A DNA stretch of 64,000 bases from Durusdinium trenchii (GCA_963970005.1 CAXAMN010018757.1:29759-93758); one strand, 5' to 3'; counted from the first letter of the stretch, positions 36,911 to 48,350 are shown. Translations and numbers: made by a program. The notes: generated by a model not told the origin, from the letters alone.

Positions 36911-37029
36911 ATACCAGGACACCCTGTCAGGTGCGACCGGGGTGGAATAGCCCCGAACATTTCGGTGATATATGGGGTGTCCATTCACGCCTGGTATATC
37001 ATATTTGCACATTCCATACATGGAGTGTC
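36911..37029. repeat. Composite of hairpin families B and C
   Basis: A family B unit (ACCAGGACACCCTGTCAGGT to GGGGTGTCC) is directly followed by the family C end CATGGAGTGTCTGGGA. The whole is bracketed by GGCATATACC and its inverted GGTATAT, so one hairpin may have inserted in or beside another. Confidence 0.5.
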
Positions 37030-40000
37030 TGGGAGGGTTGTTTCAGGTTGATGTAGGACTCCGCGATCGTCTGGTTCATGGATCTTACTTGGTTTTCTTT
37101 GCTCTGTCTTAAACTCTTTGACTCTCTGGTTCACGGCTCTCACATTCATGGACATTCTGAGGTTGGGACTTGGAAGTCACTCCTTCAAGTCTCAGGAGAT
37201 ATATATTGGGCATCTCTTATCTTTTCAAGGGCGGTTCTGAGTTGTCATACTGACTTTGGCATCCAAATGTCCAGTTGGGCTTCGGCTTTCAGTCAGGGCC
37301 CGAATGAACACGTGGACACGCACAAGCCTGGAGTCTTCAGTTGGACTGCCGCACCCATCCAAATCTTGGAGCACGGGTTCATCATGGGACAGTCCCGAGT
37401 CGAAACTTTTTGAGCCTCCAAGTGGGTCCAGGCAAATCACTCTAGTAGGCAACCAGTGGTTGCAGAGACTCAAAAGCCGTAGACTCTACACGAAAGCCTG
37501 GATAACTGGGATCGACTGGGCCTATCAACCAGCCCAGTCGATCAACCCCCGCGTCCTTCAGACTTCGAACTCCTTCGCTTCCGCAGAAATCCGGCTGGGA
37601 CGTATGGTTGCGAGAAGAAGCTTTCTTTAGCCAACGGAACCTGATGGGACCTGAGCCGAGACCAACCCGGCAAGGTGCTCCAATCTGAGTCTTGCAGACC
37701 AACATATATCGCCTGCCCCACGTGTGTTTCTTCTCCTCCCACGGGGGGTCATAACGGCCTTTTACACGTGGCGTGTCCACGGGAACACACCGGCAGGGTC
37801 TCTCATTTCGACCGGTTTTCAACGTCCAACCTCCCCAGATCTCGCCAGATCTCACCAATCTCGCACTTTTGCCCGGTCTTGCAGGTGTTTTGCCCGCTGA
37901 CCACCCGTGTCCTACGGACCGCAGTCGTTCGAGGTGTGGAAAGGCAGAGATCGAACGCTCTGCATTGATCTCAGCGGGTGAACCCGGCCAAGTCCACCAA
38001 CCTGAAGCATGGAGGTGAGGATTTCTGGTTGGACACCGGTCCCAACCCCCATGCTCAGGTTGGGAAAGTGCACACTGGACATGGGAAGAAGAATCAAGAC
38101 ACATGAGTTGTGTTTCAAACAGTTCCATGACTAAACAGAAACAGACTGTGGGCCAAGCGGTTCGATCTGATCCTTTTCGAGTTCGAGTTCCAAGTGTGGT
38201 GAACTATTGGAAAAAAGTAGCTCACATCATGTTCCCGCATGTTCCCATGTCCAATCTGTATTTGCTGCCAACTTCAAGTCTTTCTGCTCAAATCTTCAGG
38301 CGCAACTGCTTGGACTCCAGGTTCACCCTGAGCAGCGGACAACGAAGGTAGTGGTTCGCACTATTTCACCATGTCGACATGACAAACATGTGACATCACA
38401 CTTGAGGAAATGATGTGAAATGCTGGATTTCAGAGACACGGAATCCTGAAACATGGTCTAGTTTTTTCAGTGTGAGTCAAAAGGACGCTGCACCACAGCA
38501 ACGAAATTGCACCCCTCGAGATGGAGGAAGAATATCATGTACGTGATAAACTTATATCAACCACGATGCAAACTGACTCCATACGTCTTTGCGTTTGGGT
38601 GACAGTCTGGAAAAATCGATAAACACTAAGAAGCCTCGATACACATCTTCTGGAGATCATGGAGGTTCTGCTGATGGGACCCATGACACATTAGAAGCAG
38701 CGGGGGGGGTCATCTGATCTAGACTCTTCAAGGCCGAAGTTCCGAAACGCTGCATCGAAGGTGGATGTCCACCTTTTCAAACGCTTCTTCACCATGAAGA
38801 TCCACGAAGCATCCCGGTCCCAAATGCTCCCCAAAGACCCATTTGCTGGAGCTGAGAACCGGAAAAGGATTCACCAAGACCATCCAAAGCACCCAAAACA
38901 TAAGCGATTCGTAGCAAAAGGAAGGAGTCCATGCGGCGACACCATGAGTCCCAACTGACCTGCATGCGGCGACAGCTCACTGTCTCGCTTTTTCGCCGCC
39001 GGCTGCAGCTCCACGTGGCACCGGTGGCGCGGCGCAAAGCGCCACGCGGCAGCCCCAACGAACCTCCATGTAGCGAATCGATGACGGACTTCATCAGGAA
39101 AACATGTGGGAGACAAATACACATTGGAAAAAAAAACACCTTGGACACCTGAAAACCACGTCGGGTTGTAGAGGAAAATCGTCTTCCAAAGGTCCATTTT
39201 CAGGTTCCATGTTAGTTTTCGGGAGTGTATCATCTTTCCCACCTGGTGTTGTTTTTGAGGATGTTGCCACCTCACAAACGTTCCAACAAAAATTCAAAGC
39301 CTATCCACTGATGAGCAGGTATAGGATGAGATCCGCCGTTGCGGGAAACCGAAAAAGACGTGCCTTTTTCATCTTTTCCGTTGCAGGATTCCGAGCTTCA
39401 AAGTGCGTCCTCCGTTGATTCTTGATGTCTTTTGAAAGCCCTGCGGGTGGTTTCTGGTCCTCTCTTGGCAACGCCGAAGGGATGCTCATTCTTGCATGTT
39501 CCAAATCTTTGGGCTGTCACAGGGTCCCACCTACCACAGGCTTAAGCTTCATCCGGTGGGCTGCACAGTTGGAGGTGCGTGACCAATGGATCACTCAATG
39601 CTCGGTGGGTTCGGGAAGCCAAAAGGCACACGAACCCCATGTTGGTCTGCCTTTCATCCGAAAGTTGGTTGAAGGGAAAACATCTACAGGAAACCCATTG
39701 TTTTTTGGCAAGAATACCCATGGTTCCTTGTAGATGTGTCCCTTTCACATCTTTCACCAATCCATTGACTCCATTCTCTTTCCCGCCGGCCATCACGTTG
39801 GGCACGGTCCGTCAGACCGGGGTTTTTGGATGGCGTTCAACGGATCGATCTCCGGATGGCACCCTGGAAGCGATCCGACCGTCCAGGTGTCGAAGCCGCA
39901 GGTGCCGGGATGCCAGTCCGCCAGTCGAGCGGGACAAAGCGGGGACGAGCCGCTGAAGCGTTCGTCGTTCGGCTTCGGAGAGTGCCCTCTCTTCCTAAAA

Positions 40001-41322
40001 GGAAGGTCCGGACTGGAATGTGGACCGAGCAATGGGGTGTGGGACTGGAATGGTTTTTGAGATGTTTTTTCTATAATTGTATGATGGTATTTAGATATCT
40101 AATGTTTGAGGGATCAATGTAAGTATTCCAGTCCCATGGATCGTTGGGGGTTTCCTCCAGGGAGTGCCAACAGTAGACGTGTCCTCCTGTCCTCCAGCCA
40201 CCGCTCCCTGGCCTCGCAGTTTCATCAAGCGATCTCAAGGCGGCTCAAATACCTCCGGAAGGGCGAGTGAGCGGAAGAGCGGGGACAGGCGCTGTTTCTC
40301 AAGTTTAAAGAGTTCAATATAGATAATGTTCCAGGTCTAGGTGCCAACTAGCCGAGGTATTAAATACCTGCACAGAACTAGCCGAGGTATTAAATACTAG
40401 CCGAGATATTGAAAATCATCACAAACAAATCCTCTCAGACTCAGACTCATCAGTCACTGCTACAGGTCTTACCGGCGGACTTCCGGCGACGGACCAAACA
40501 GCCAACCGTGGCCGCTGGGGATTCCTGCAAAATTCCTGGGGGCGGCCAAGTGAGTCGAACGCAGAAACCACAGGCACCTATGACTGTGAGAGGTCGTTGT
40601 TTTTCATGAAGAGAGAGGTCCACATGACGACTGTGAGAGGTCCACATGCTCAAAATGATGGGACGAAACTGGAGAGAGAAACCATTTTGCGGTGGTTGTC
40701 TAATGTAGGCGTCAATGGGGTGGCATATTCTGGGTTCAATATGCCTGCTTCCAAAAAGTGTAAACATGTACAAACCCTTCAGCTTGAACCATCCTCGCAT
40801 TTTGCAGCTGAGAAGCACCTGCAGAAGCTCCTAACCGGTGCACAAAAAAAAACACATCAACGAGCAGCGCGTCCTGAGCACCTGTGACTTAGCACCACAG
40901 CATGTTGGTTGGAGGGCATTTTCACACACAACACTTGGTTGAAACAAAAGCTCATCACTTTGCCTCCGGATCTAAGGTCTCAGGTCGCTGCGGGTCGCGA
41001 AAAAAATATAAGGAAACTAAGGAAATGCACAAGCATACAACAACACGTCCAAGGATTCACGATGGTCCTGAAGGTCTGGAGAAACAACAATACCACAAGC
41101 AGGTTGGTACCAAAACACTGTGAATGACAGTATTGCGGTTCTATCCCTTTAGGGGATTTTAGGGGTGCCTTTGCCCATGGTGTAAAGCCAAGTCACCATG
41201 GTGTGAATCCAGTTGCTACAGAAATATCTTCGGATCCTTCTCTTCTTTCACTCTGAATATGCTGAATCAACTCCGACGAACTGCCTCTGAGTCTGAGAAA
41301 CCATAATCAACACACCCCTCTC

Positions 41323-41358
41323 CTTGGTAATCTCTGGTGGCTCGTACTCCGGCAGGAC
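41323..41358 (-). CDS. Candidate 12-codon micro-exon
   Basis: Between a GGACAG|G acceptor and a CCAAG|GA donor the minus strand reads VLPEYEPPEITK in full codons. Size and boundaries match the 42- and 48-base exons of the phosphatase gene. It may be part of the gene that leaves the window on the right, with the retrotransposon in its intron, but this is inference. Confidence 0.3.
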
Positions 41359-41798
41359 CTGTCCGTGTCTCTGAAAAACACCAGGGTGAGCAAAGGAGAA
41401 ATGTGGACAAAGAACCAGTGTGTCTTGGCGAAAACATGCAAAAAACACAGCCACTAACACATCAGTTGGAACGAGCCCTGTGATCTTGGAAGCCTTCACG
41501 AAATGATGTGTGAGGTTGCTAAAAGGTTTCGGTTTCCTGGTAGCCAGTTGACCCACGGGGCGCTCCTGGCCAGCAATGTTCATTGATGCACCCACCCCCG
41601 AAAAACAAAAAGAACAACCCAGTTGCACCCAAGTTGGCACACTGTTGGCCACAGGTGAAGCGGGAGGAAACCCAACGGCATGGCTATTTTCACACTGACT
41701 CAGCCACAGTTTGTACAACTCCTGTACCTGTACGCTTCGGTGAAGTGGGTGTCCGTACGCATCATGGAAGACGACTTTCTATGGTCACAAGTCAAATA

Positions 41799-41884
41799 CC
41801 TGGACCTTCAAGGGGTGTCCTGGCTGGACTACCCCACACTACCGCACTAGGCTTCCAGACAGGGCACCCCTTGGAGGGTCCTGG
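41799..41884. repeat. Hairpin element, family A, divergent copy
   Basis: Starts CCTGGACCTTCAAGGGGTGTCCTGG trimmed to its first 20 bases as the conserved arm, and ends with the inverse arm GGGCACCCCTTGGAGGGTCC. It lies about 320 bases outside the left end of the LTR retrotransposon. Confidence 0.65.
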
Positions 41885-42205
41885 TAAATTCATTTAGTTT
41901 TATCTCTCAGCTGAGATTCAATTTTACTATCATTGGACCAGACCTTCCAATGACTCAATGTTCAATATCTGGAGAGTCAAACCCACCACTACCATAGGAG
42001 AGTAACATGAGTCATTTGGACTCTCCGGGTATATCACAAATGACAACATAGAACCACCAAACCGCTGTTTTGCGCAGTTCATTCTCTTCAGAGTCCATTG
42101 ACTGTCTTGGCTTGATGTCAGGTCTGATCTGATAGAAGGAATCTTCCATCACGTGCGGAAACACACACACATTTTCCTACAAAAAAGCTAAATCCCTGTT
42201 ATAAC

Positions 42206-42323
42206 AGCATGAGTGGCACAGTCTTTTCCATGTCTTAAGATGTTTGAAGTTGGAACGTTGAGCATGGGCATTCACTTGTAGCCCTTTGTTTGCACAAGGA
42301 AAACAGAAGCGTTTTGTGCGGCG
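42206..42323 (+). repeat. Left 118-bp terminal repeat (LTR)
   Basis: Identical over 118 bases to 63209-63326, starting AGCATGAGTGGCACAGTC and ending GTTTTGTGCGGCG. It is short for an LTR and lacks the usual TG...CA ends, but its placement next to the primer binding site supports the LTR role. Confidence 0.8.
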
Positions 42324-42325
42324 CA

Positions 42326-42338
42326 GGTTATGAGCCCA
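42326..42338 (+). promoter_or_regulatory. Primer binding site, Met-tRNA anticodon-arm type
   Basis: GGTTATGAGCCCA is the reverse complement of TGGGCTCATAACC, the anticodon stem-loop of an initiator-type Met tRNA (CAT anticodon). Drosophila copia and relatives are known to prime reverse transcription from a half tRNA-iMet at this internal site. It starts two bases after the left terminal repeat, the position expected for a primer site. Confidence 0.75.
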
Positions 42339-42382
42339 AGAGTACGCTGAGTGCTTTTGGGTTTTAGGTGGGACCCGTCGCC

Positions 42383-42681
42383 ATGAGCGAGGAAGCGGCT
42401 TCTGAAAAGACGCCGGAGTCCAATGGTCTAAAGGCCATAGAAGATGCTGGTCCCAAAGACGGCCTGATGAGGCCTTGTGGCCCGCCAGTGGTTTTGGGCC
42501 CCAATACGTACAATCCTTTCTGGTCTGAGCGAATGCAGGAGGAAGCTGTACTTCGGGCCCTGAGGCCTGCTGCCATCCGAGGGGACGGAGCTGCTGCCTG
42601 ATCCAGGTTCCTCGCCACCGAAAGAAGGAGCCGAAGCCTTTCGCATGTTTCTTATGGCCCCTCCCTTGTGCACGGACCATG
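42383..42681 (+). CDS. gag-like ORF, N-terminal part, cut by the nested insertion
   Basis: Starts with ATG at 42383 in the context GTCGCCATGAGC and reads MSEEAASEKTPES, then GPNTYNPFWSERMQEEAVLR. The NPFWSE phrase is one I associate from memory with dinoflagellate copia-type gag proteins; I cannot check this. The frame has a TGA at 42599-42601 but otherwise stays open to the insertion site at 42681. In that frame the last codons (HGP) continue directly into the right-hand part at 59985 once the insert is removed. The TGA may be a mutation or sequence error, or a start downstream may be used. Confidence 0.6.
42673..42681 (+). repeat. Target-site duplication of the nested element, left
   Basis: CGGACCATG, repeated at 59976-59984. 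The two copies occupy the same codon phase in the two gag halves. Confidence 0.8.
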
Positions 42682-43570
42682 TTGGTGGTACCCTGGAAAA
42701 ATTTTTGTTATTATTCCAGGGACATTCACATGCATGTGTGTAAATTATCCCTGATGTACCACAGACCGTGGAATAATTAATGAAAGATATACAGCTCATA
42801 TGATTGAAAATGCTTAGAATCTGCACGTGCTGAGGCCTCGACCTTTTTCCCCTAAAGATCCATGCAAGGGTCTGTTTTAGATATTGTATTCGGCAGTCGG
42901 TGCCAAATGAAAGGGCTCTGAGGACACTGCCATACGACAAGAAAGATTTCATGGAGGATCATGGAAAACAACTGGAGGATGGCTGTCATTGGGACAGGTC
43001 TGGTTGTGATCTTTGTTCCTCGCAGGACCTCAAAGCCCAAGATCCCCGAAACATACATTTGTTGTACATTAGGTTCACCTGGACCCAATCCACAGGTGAG
43101 AAAAAGTCAGACACAATGAGAAAGGACAATTTGAGATCATTGAGATCCCAAAACCGTGAAATCTTCACATTAAACATTAGGAAACCATTCACTTCGGGTA
43201 GGTTTCAAGCAGCCATCCAGGAAACCTTGAGAAACCTTGAAGCCATTCACTTCTCGATCACTTTCTCGATCTTCAATGGCTCAACTGTTGACCGGCAGAT
43301 TTCAAGCAGCCATCGAGGAAACCTTGCGGGATCATCGTGAGGAGATGGTGTGATCCCCTGCAGCTCGTGCAATACGTGATGCCCAAACCTCAGATAAGAA
43401 TATATAAGAAAATAAATCTGTCACCAAAGACAACTGAAGTACACTGGAATAATTAAGAACCAATCCTAGCCTGATATTATCTGGCAGATTCCTACTGCTT
43501 GGGGGCCCTGGAATAAGACACATGTTCATCTTCTATGATTCCCCATGGAGGGAAAACATACTTATAAATG

Positions 43571-44930
43571 TCATGAAATGTCTGTGAGGAACGGCAAGGC
43601 TTGGACCTCCTTGCTCATCTTATTACAGTGATCGCTGCCTTTGGAGAATTTCTGAATGAAGTACTGCATGATCCTGGCCTCAAGGCTACCATACTCCACA
43701 GACTCCTTCTTGTTGAAGCGAATCACGCCCTTCTTGTCAACCAACGGGTGGAACATCGTTTGATAGTCCTGGACTATGTTTTTCAGGTACTTGTGAACGT
43801 TGGCATGACCATTGGTGTTTTTGTTGAAGTCTGCTGCTGTAAAGTATAACGTTGCAGGAACATCCTTTTTCTCAGAAGTGAAGGCAACTGGCTCTTGTTG
43901 CGCCCGTTTCCAGGCACGAAGAGCGGGCTTTTTGATCAAGAACGTTTGGTAGTATTTCGTTACCCCGGCATCTTCCCAGGCTGAGGGAGGTACTTCGAAA
44001 AGCACGGCGCTGCTATGAGGGTCAAAGAGAAACGCAGGCGACACACTGGAGAGCACAAAGAAGTGGTCATCTTCCTGAGGCTTCACAGGCATGAGCAGCC
44101 TTACCCGGATCTTTGTTGCAAAGCTTGCATTTAGCTTGTGCATTGGCCAGACATACTGGGCCTTTCCCTTGCCTCCTCGCCACACAGCATCGACTACCCC
44201 GAAGCGTAGGGCCCCAGTAACTCCCGGTGCCAGGAATGGTTGAACAACAAGAACCTGAAAATCTCTCACCTGCTGTTCATTGTCATCCTTTGCATCCTTG
44301 AAGAAAGAACAAGGCCGGAAGTTCACTGGCTTCATAGCGCCCCGCCCCCAGGTTTCCACGTTGTCATCTTTCAACTTCTCGACAATCCTCTCCGTATATT
44401 GTTGCCACAAGCCATGCCTCGTCTGTCGCGAAGCGCAACAGTGGAATTCTGCACGAGCCTTGCAAATCATGCGCTCAACGTCGTTGTTTCTTCTGACGCA
44501 CTTGGCGCCACGAAGGGCTGCAGGAGTCAAGATTCCCTCAGCCAGCCTCACTGTCGCTCCAAAGATTGCCATAGATGGACACATCTTGCGAATTCTTCTC
44601 AGCATGTCGACCTCGCCATCCTCCTTGCCAGGCTTGAAGCTCAGCAGGCCAGCATTGAACAAGATGTCATGGAGACCATAGACTTTGTGTTCTTCGATGA
44701 CTTGCTTCTTGCTTTCCTGCACATACTCTGTTTCGCTGTCGGTTTGTGTGTCTGGCTGAGATGTCCTGACCATTTCGGGATCAAGGCTCGCACCATCGAC
44801 AGAGAGTTTGGCAATCTCTTCCTGCAAAGCCAAATCATTCTCTGTAGATGCAACCGCTTGAATGAAGAGGGCATCCTGAGGATCACCTTCCACTGCCTCA
44901 TCCTGGCTGGAATTGGATGCAGATCTCTTT
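43571..44930 (-). CDS. Large terminal exon of the downstream nested-element gene, unrecognised
   Basis: About 450 codons are open on the minus strand to a TGA at 43571-43573. Near the start is an acidic segment (TQTDSETEYVQESKKQVIEE), followed by a globular-looking region with HGLWQQYTERIVEKLKDD, a VVDAVWRGGKGKAQYVWPMH stretch and a basic C-terminal end. There is no hydrophobic membrane segment and no clear catalytic motif. Long open frame, consistent codon use and a clean stop show that this is a real coding exon. It probably joins the exon at 45000-45262 across a short intron holding ATTATTCC-type words. I do not recognise the family; a DNA-binding or capsid-like role cannot be judged from sequence alone. 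Confidence 0.7.
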
Positions 44931-44999
44931 CAAACACATTTAAAAAAAAGACTCACTCTATTGACTGTATGTGGTTGTTTGTATACCTATTCCTGACCA

Positions 45000-45262
45000 A
45001 ATCGCGGCTGTAGTTTTCGGCACCAGTCCTCATGATCACAGAAATGATCGTCTTCTTCTGCCTCTACCAGAGCTGCGTCAGAATCATCACCGGATTGCGA
45101 CAGGAAGCAGTCGTGGCCATGTTCAGCCCACCACTCACAAAGCTCTTCACGGAGGTTCTCCGGGTGAACCCTGGTTTGGCAAGCTGCAGCAAAGGTGCAA
45201 GCAAGAGACAAGCTCTTTTCAGCCACGGAGGTCAAATCAAAGGATTCACTTGCCAATGTTCT
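45000..45262 (-). CDS. Acidic exon of the downstream nested-element gene
   Basis: Minus-strand frame begins ASESFDLTSVAEKSLSLACT and contains CEWWAEHGHDCFLSQSGDDS followed by a strongly acidic run with HFCDHEDWC. The paired Cys and His residues could bind metal but do not form a standard finger. It precedes the 43571-44930 exon on the same strand. Confidence 0.5.
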
Positions 45263-45559
45263 TGTAGATGATGCCTCGATTTTATTATTCCAGGGAAGTA
45301 AACTGGTGAATTAGTGTTAAATACAAATGTTTCATTATGAGAAGCTCAGGCAAACATGCCATACCTCGGTTCATTGATCATATTATGGAAATTATTCCTG
45401 GGTGTTGAACCAGGTTGCATGCTGAGAACAAAATGCAAAATATACATATATATATATGCCTATTGTCAATACAGCAGAACAAAAATAGAATCATCTCGTA
45501 AATTATTCCATAGTTCTTGACCTTGTCAAAAAATGCTGAATAATTATCCAAAATACTGT

Positions 45560-46260
45560 CTTGCCATAGGCGCCGGACATGGAGTCCATCAGGTGAAGTA
45601 GATGAGCGGCCTGGATGCTGTTTGCAGTTGTTAGTGATCCTGCAAGGCGTTTGCAAGTCTTGACTCGCCCAAACCACCTCTCTATTGAATCCTCCATGCA
45701 AAGGGATGGCTCGTAGCACGCCGACGCAGGCCAGGAATGGAACCGAAGAATGGCATGTGCTAGCATACGGTAGAGGTTGCGGGTCGTGACCTTGGCCATA
45801 AAGGCTTGGTCCCACGCATTGCCTCGGCGTTTGTGTGCCCACATCACTAGCAGGACCACAAGGTAGAAGGCACAGATGGAATTTTCAATCAGCTGATTGA
45901 TTGTAAAGGCTTGGCTTGCTGTCCACGAAGACATTGAAAGAGCTGTGAGAAACCTGTGTTCATCCGGCTGAACTAGGGTCACAGATCTCCCCACCAGTGA
46001 ACTACAGTTGGCTGGATATGGTTGGATCCAGTTCCAGCTGTTTCTTTTGACTAACCGTGTGTGCCTATGGAATATGAGACATTGAAAAAGAATAACAAAA
46101 AAATCGTACATGAAACAAATCGAAAACAAATTGCTGGAATCATGAAAGAGCAGCTGAAACAGGTTGAGCCCAACATCATCAAAGCGAGGTTCCAAGACAT
46201 ACCGTGGGTTGAACAACCTGGCAGCCTCCAAATCATTGTGCACATCTCTGCCAACGATGC
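45560..46260 (-). CDS. Exon cluster of the downstream nested-element gene, with a WFGRVK phrase
   Basis: The minus strand is open across about 290 codons, but this probably includes introns read through. The best coding parts are GRDVHNDLEAARLFNPRYVL (about 46.2 kb) and the segment from INQLIENSICAFYLVVLLVM to EDSIERWFGRVKTCKRLAGS and AAHLLHLMDSM (about 45.6-45.9 kb). The S-I-E-x-W-F-G-x-V-K phrase could be the last acidic residue of a transposase core, by analogy with E-x-x-W/E-x-x-F patterns in several eukaryotic transposases, but I cannot support a DDE triad. Function unknown. Confidence 0.45.
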
Positions 46261-46469
46261 TCTGCAGTGGGCAACCGGCCAAAGTCAGCGGGTTGCAACT
46301 CACAGGCAACCCAAACCTGGATCTCATATTCGAAAGCAAAAAAAAGGACAACCTAAGAACAATAAACAAATCAAAAATCAAAAACGGGAAAGGAAAATGA
46401 TTGACAGAATTCTGACTTCCAACTCCTGAGGGAATCTAAAAAGAATTGAAAGGATTGTGATTGGTTTTG

Positions 46470-46985
46470 ATTTGGATGGGTTTTGTGCCCAGGAGCATGT
46501 GCACAATTCTTCCGTGCGATCTTATCTGTCTGGACAATGCCTTCAGGACATGCTTCGGATCGTTGACTGCATGTAGGGGGTGCTCGGACCTGAATACCAT
46601 CGTCCGGAAAGGAAACAGAGGAATATTCGGGTCCTTCTGCATGGGCCTGCATTCTCGAAAAAAAGGTACATCTGCATACTCCGCTGGCTTCAGTTGCCCC
46701 AGGAAGAAGGAATTGGCTATGGAGAAGCTGAGGTGATTATCGTACGCATATGCCAGGGGCGGTACACCCCGGTTCGCTTTGACGATTGCTTCACTCAGTA
46801 GGCCGATTTCCATGAACTCTTCCTCGGCAGTCGTTGCTTTCTTTCTTGGAATTTGTTGAATCTGAACAGGATGGCCACCTGTATCAAGTCTCTTCAAGCA
46901 TGTGCACACACTGACTGTGGAGAGCTCATCTTTGCTCAGCTCCATATCCAGCATTCCAAGAAGTGTGGACTCTGATCCCAGGCAA
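46470..46985 (-). CDS. Exon of the downstream nested-element gene, AYDNH-type domain
   Basis: About 170 codons open on the minus strand, reading LGMLDMELSKDELS at the start and then ANRGVPPLAYAYDNHLSFSI, LGQLKPAEYADVPFFRECRP, PNIPLFPFRTMVFRSEHPLH and HVLKALSRQIRSHGRIVHML. The combination of a YDNH phrase, a PFFREC phrase and a later H-V-x-K-x-x-S-R phrase is one I recall from multi-copy dinoflagellate proteins of unknown function. That recollection is not verified. Position and strand place it in the same gene as the exons on either side. Confidence 0.55.
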
Positions 46986-47629
46986 ATCTGGGGCCAATGG
47001 TTTCTTCAAAATTCAAGATGTTCTAGATACACATAATAAATAATCCGCTGCCACCAGTCTAGGGGCAAACAACGTCAGCACTAGCCCCCCCCAAATATAG
47101 ACGTCCAAAAACATACAAACCTTTTTGGTGGAACACATAAGAAGATACAGGTATGGAAAAGTAGGCTTACAGTGTATGTCATTGTCCTGATCCTGCTTGA
47201 CCTCAATCATGGAATTTGGCTCAGTGCCGCCGACAATGTGCCCTATGGCGGATTCTGTCTCGCCTAGGTTCACACACAAAAAATTTTTCTGCAGCATAAA
47301 CCAAGTAAATTCATCCAAAAAAAGAAACATAAGAGAGAACTGTACCCAGTTAAAGAGAAGAGAAACAAATACATTCAAATACAATAGGCCCATTGTGAGT
47401 GAGATTGTTTTTGTTTTTCTTTTGTAATACTGCTACCATCTGACACCCCTACCATCCATAAGGACTTGACCTTTTCCTGCCACATGGAATGGCCCGCATA
47501 TCCCGCGGCGCCAACCACCTCCACAGACACCTTGTGATCTATGGGGTAAGTGACAACTAATGACATCGCAATTGAGCGATCACAGTGGCTTCTGGCCAAA
47601 CATTCTCTTCCTACAGATTACTGGCCGTG

Positions 47630-47985
47630 GCTTTCAGCCATAATTTCATCAAGGCCAAAGCAAATCTAGAAGGATAGGCAGCCGACAACGCCAAATCTTT
47701 TCCTCCGTGTACCTTGCCGTTGCTCCCACGTACAAGATAGACCTTCTTGACCTTTCGCCTTGACTGGCGTGTCTCCTGAATAGGATTGAGAAAGGGACAG
47801 GGAGAAAACGGAGCAAGCAGTGCAAAAACATAAAAAAAATATAAACATTTGCATACAACTCTGAGGCCATGTCAAACCGTGCTTTAAACTTCAGCCGATC
47901 TTTCTTGGTCATGACCCGCTTCAACGAAGAAACATTGGGAAGATTGCCATACAATTCAGTCCGCTTGAGCATGTCGTGGCCAAAG
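47630..47985 (-). CDS. Exons of the downstream nested-element gene, GNLPNVSSLKR segment
   Basis: The upper part reads MAFFGHDMLKRTELYGNLPN and then VSSLKRVMTKKDRLKFKARF. A second exon, in another frame after an intron, reads KVYLVRGSNGKVHGGKDLAL and then SAAYPSRFALALMKL near 47.65-47.75 kb. The two fragments look like the middle and end of one domain. The GGKDL...AYPSRF ending is a phrase I associate with repeated dinoflagellate proteins, without a family name. Confidence 0.5.
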
Positions 47986-48149
47986 AATGCCATCCTGAGG
48001 TTTCTAATGCAGGTAGATTCAATTAGGCTTTAAAAGGTCTATATATACAGATATATAGAGAGTATATAAATAGTAGATATAAATAGCGTTGGTGAATCAA
48101 ACGGCGAGCACATGTCTGTGAGCCTACTGAGAAAAGACACAAAGTATCA

Positions 48150-48350
48150 ACTGATTCAATGTGAGCTGGCATCCAAGTGTTGACCCTCTTCAGCGAAAGA
48201 AGGCCAATGGCTGAAGCGACAAAGCCGATCTTCCATAGCCATGAACTTCCTGGTTGCTCCAAAACAACGTAAACATGTCTGCCGTGCTTGTGCAGAAGCT
48301 CCAGGAAAGTAACCTTGCCGGCACACTGTGTACCGAAAAATATCAACTCG
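48150..48350 (-). CDS. Exon of the downstream nested-element gene, LEQPGSS segment
   Basis: Minus-strand frame reads GKVTFLELLHKHGRHVYVVL, EQPGSSWLWKIGFVASAIGL and LSLKRVNTWM. The next exon (47.98 kb downward) starts AFFGHDMLKRTELYG, giving a continuous-looking TWM-AFFG transition, so the two probably splice together. Hydrophobic beta-strand followed by a polar EQPGSS turn looks like a nucleotide- or substrate-binding fold, but this is a guess. Confidence 0.5.

Larger units (their letters stand above)
37030..42201. other. No recognised gene; repeats and weak exon candidates
   Basis: Several minus-strand open stretches (about 37.25-37.45, 37.5-38.0, 38.9-39.0 kb) are exon-like in places but conflict with open plus frames. 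The clearest small candidate is at 41323-41358, listed separately. A family A hairpin occurs at 41799-41884, and short tandem copies of ACTAGCCGAGGTATTAAATA lie at about 40348-40410. Confidence 0.4.

Noticed and set aside
37900..38010. rRNA fragment near the phrase GATCTCAGCGGGTGAACC
   Set aside because: It recalls large-subunit rRNA starts but does not continue in conserved rRNA sequence on either side.
44240..45013. Plus-strand 257-codon open frame opposite the 440-codon exon
   Set aside because: It mirrors the minus-strand coding exon, is Leu/Ser/Cys-rich in shadow style and has no recognisable domain.
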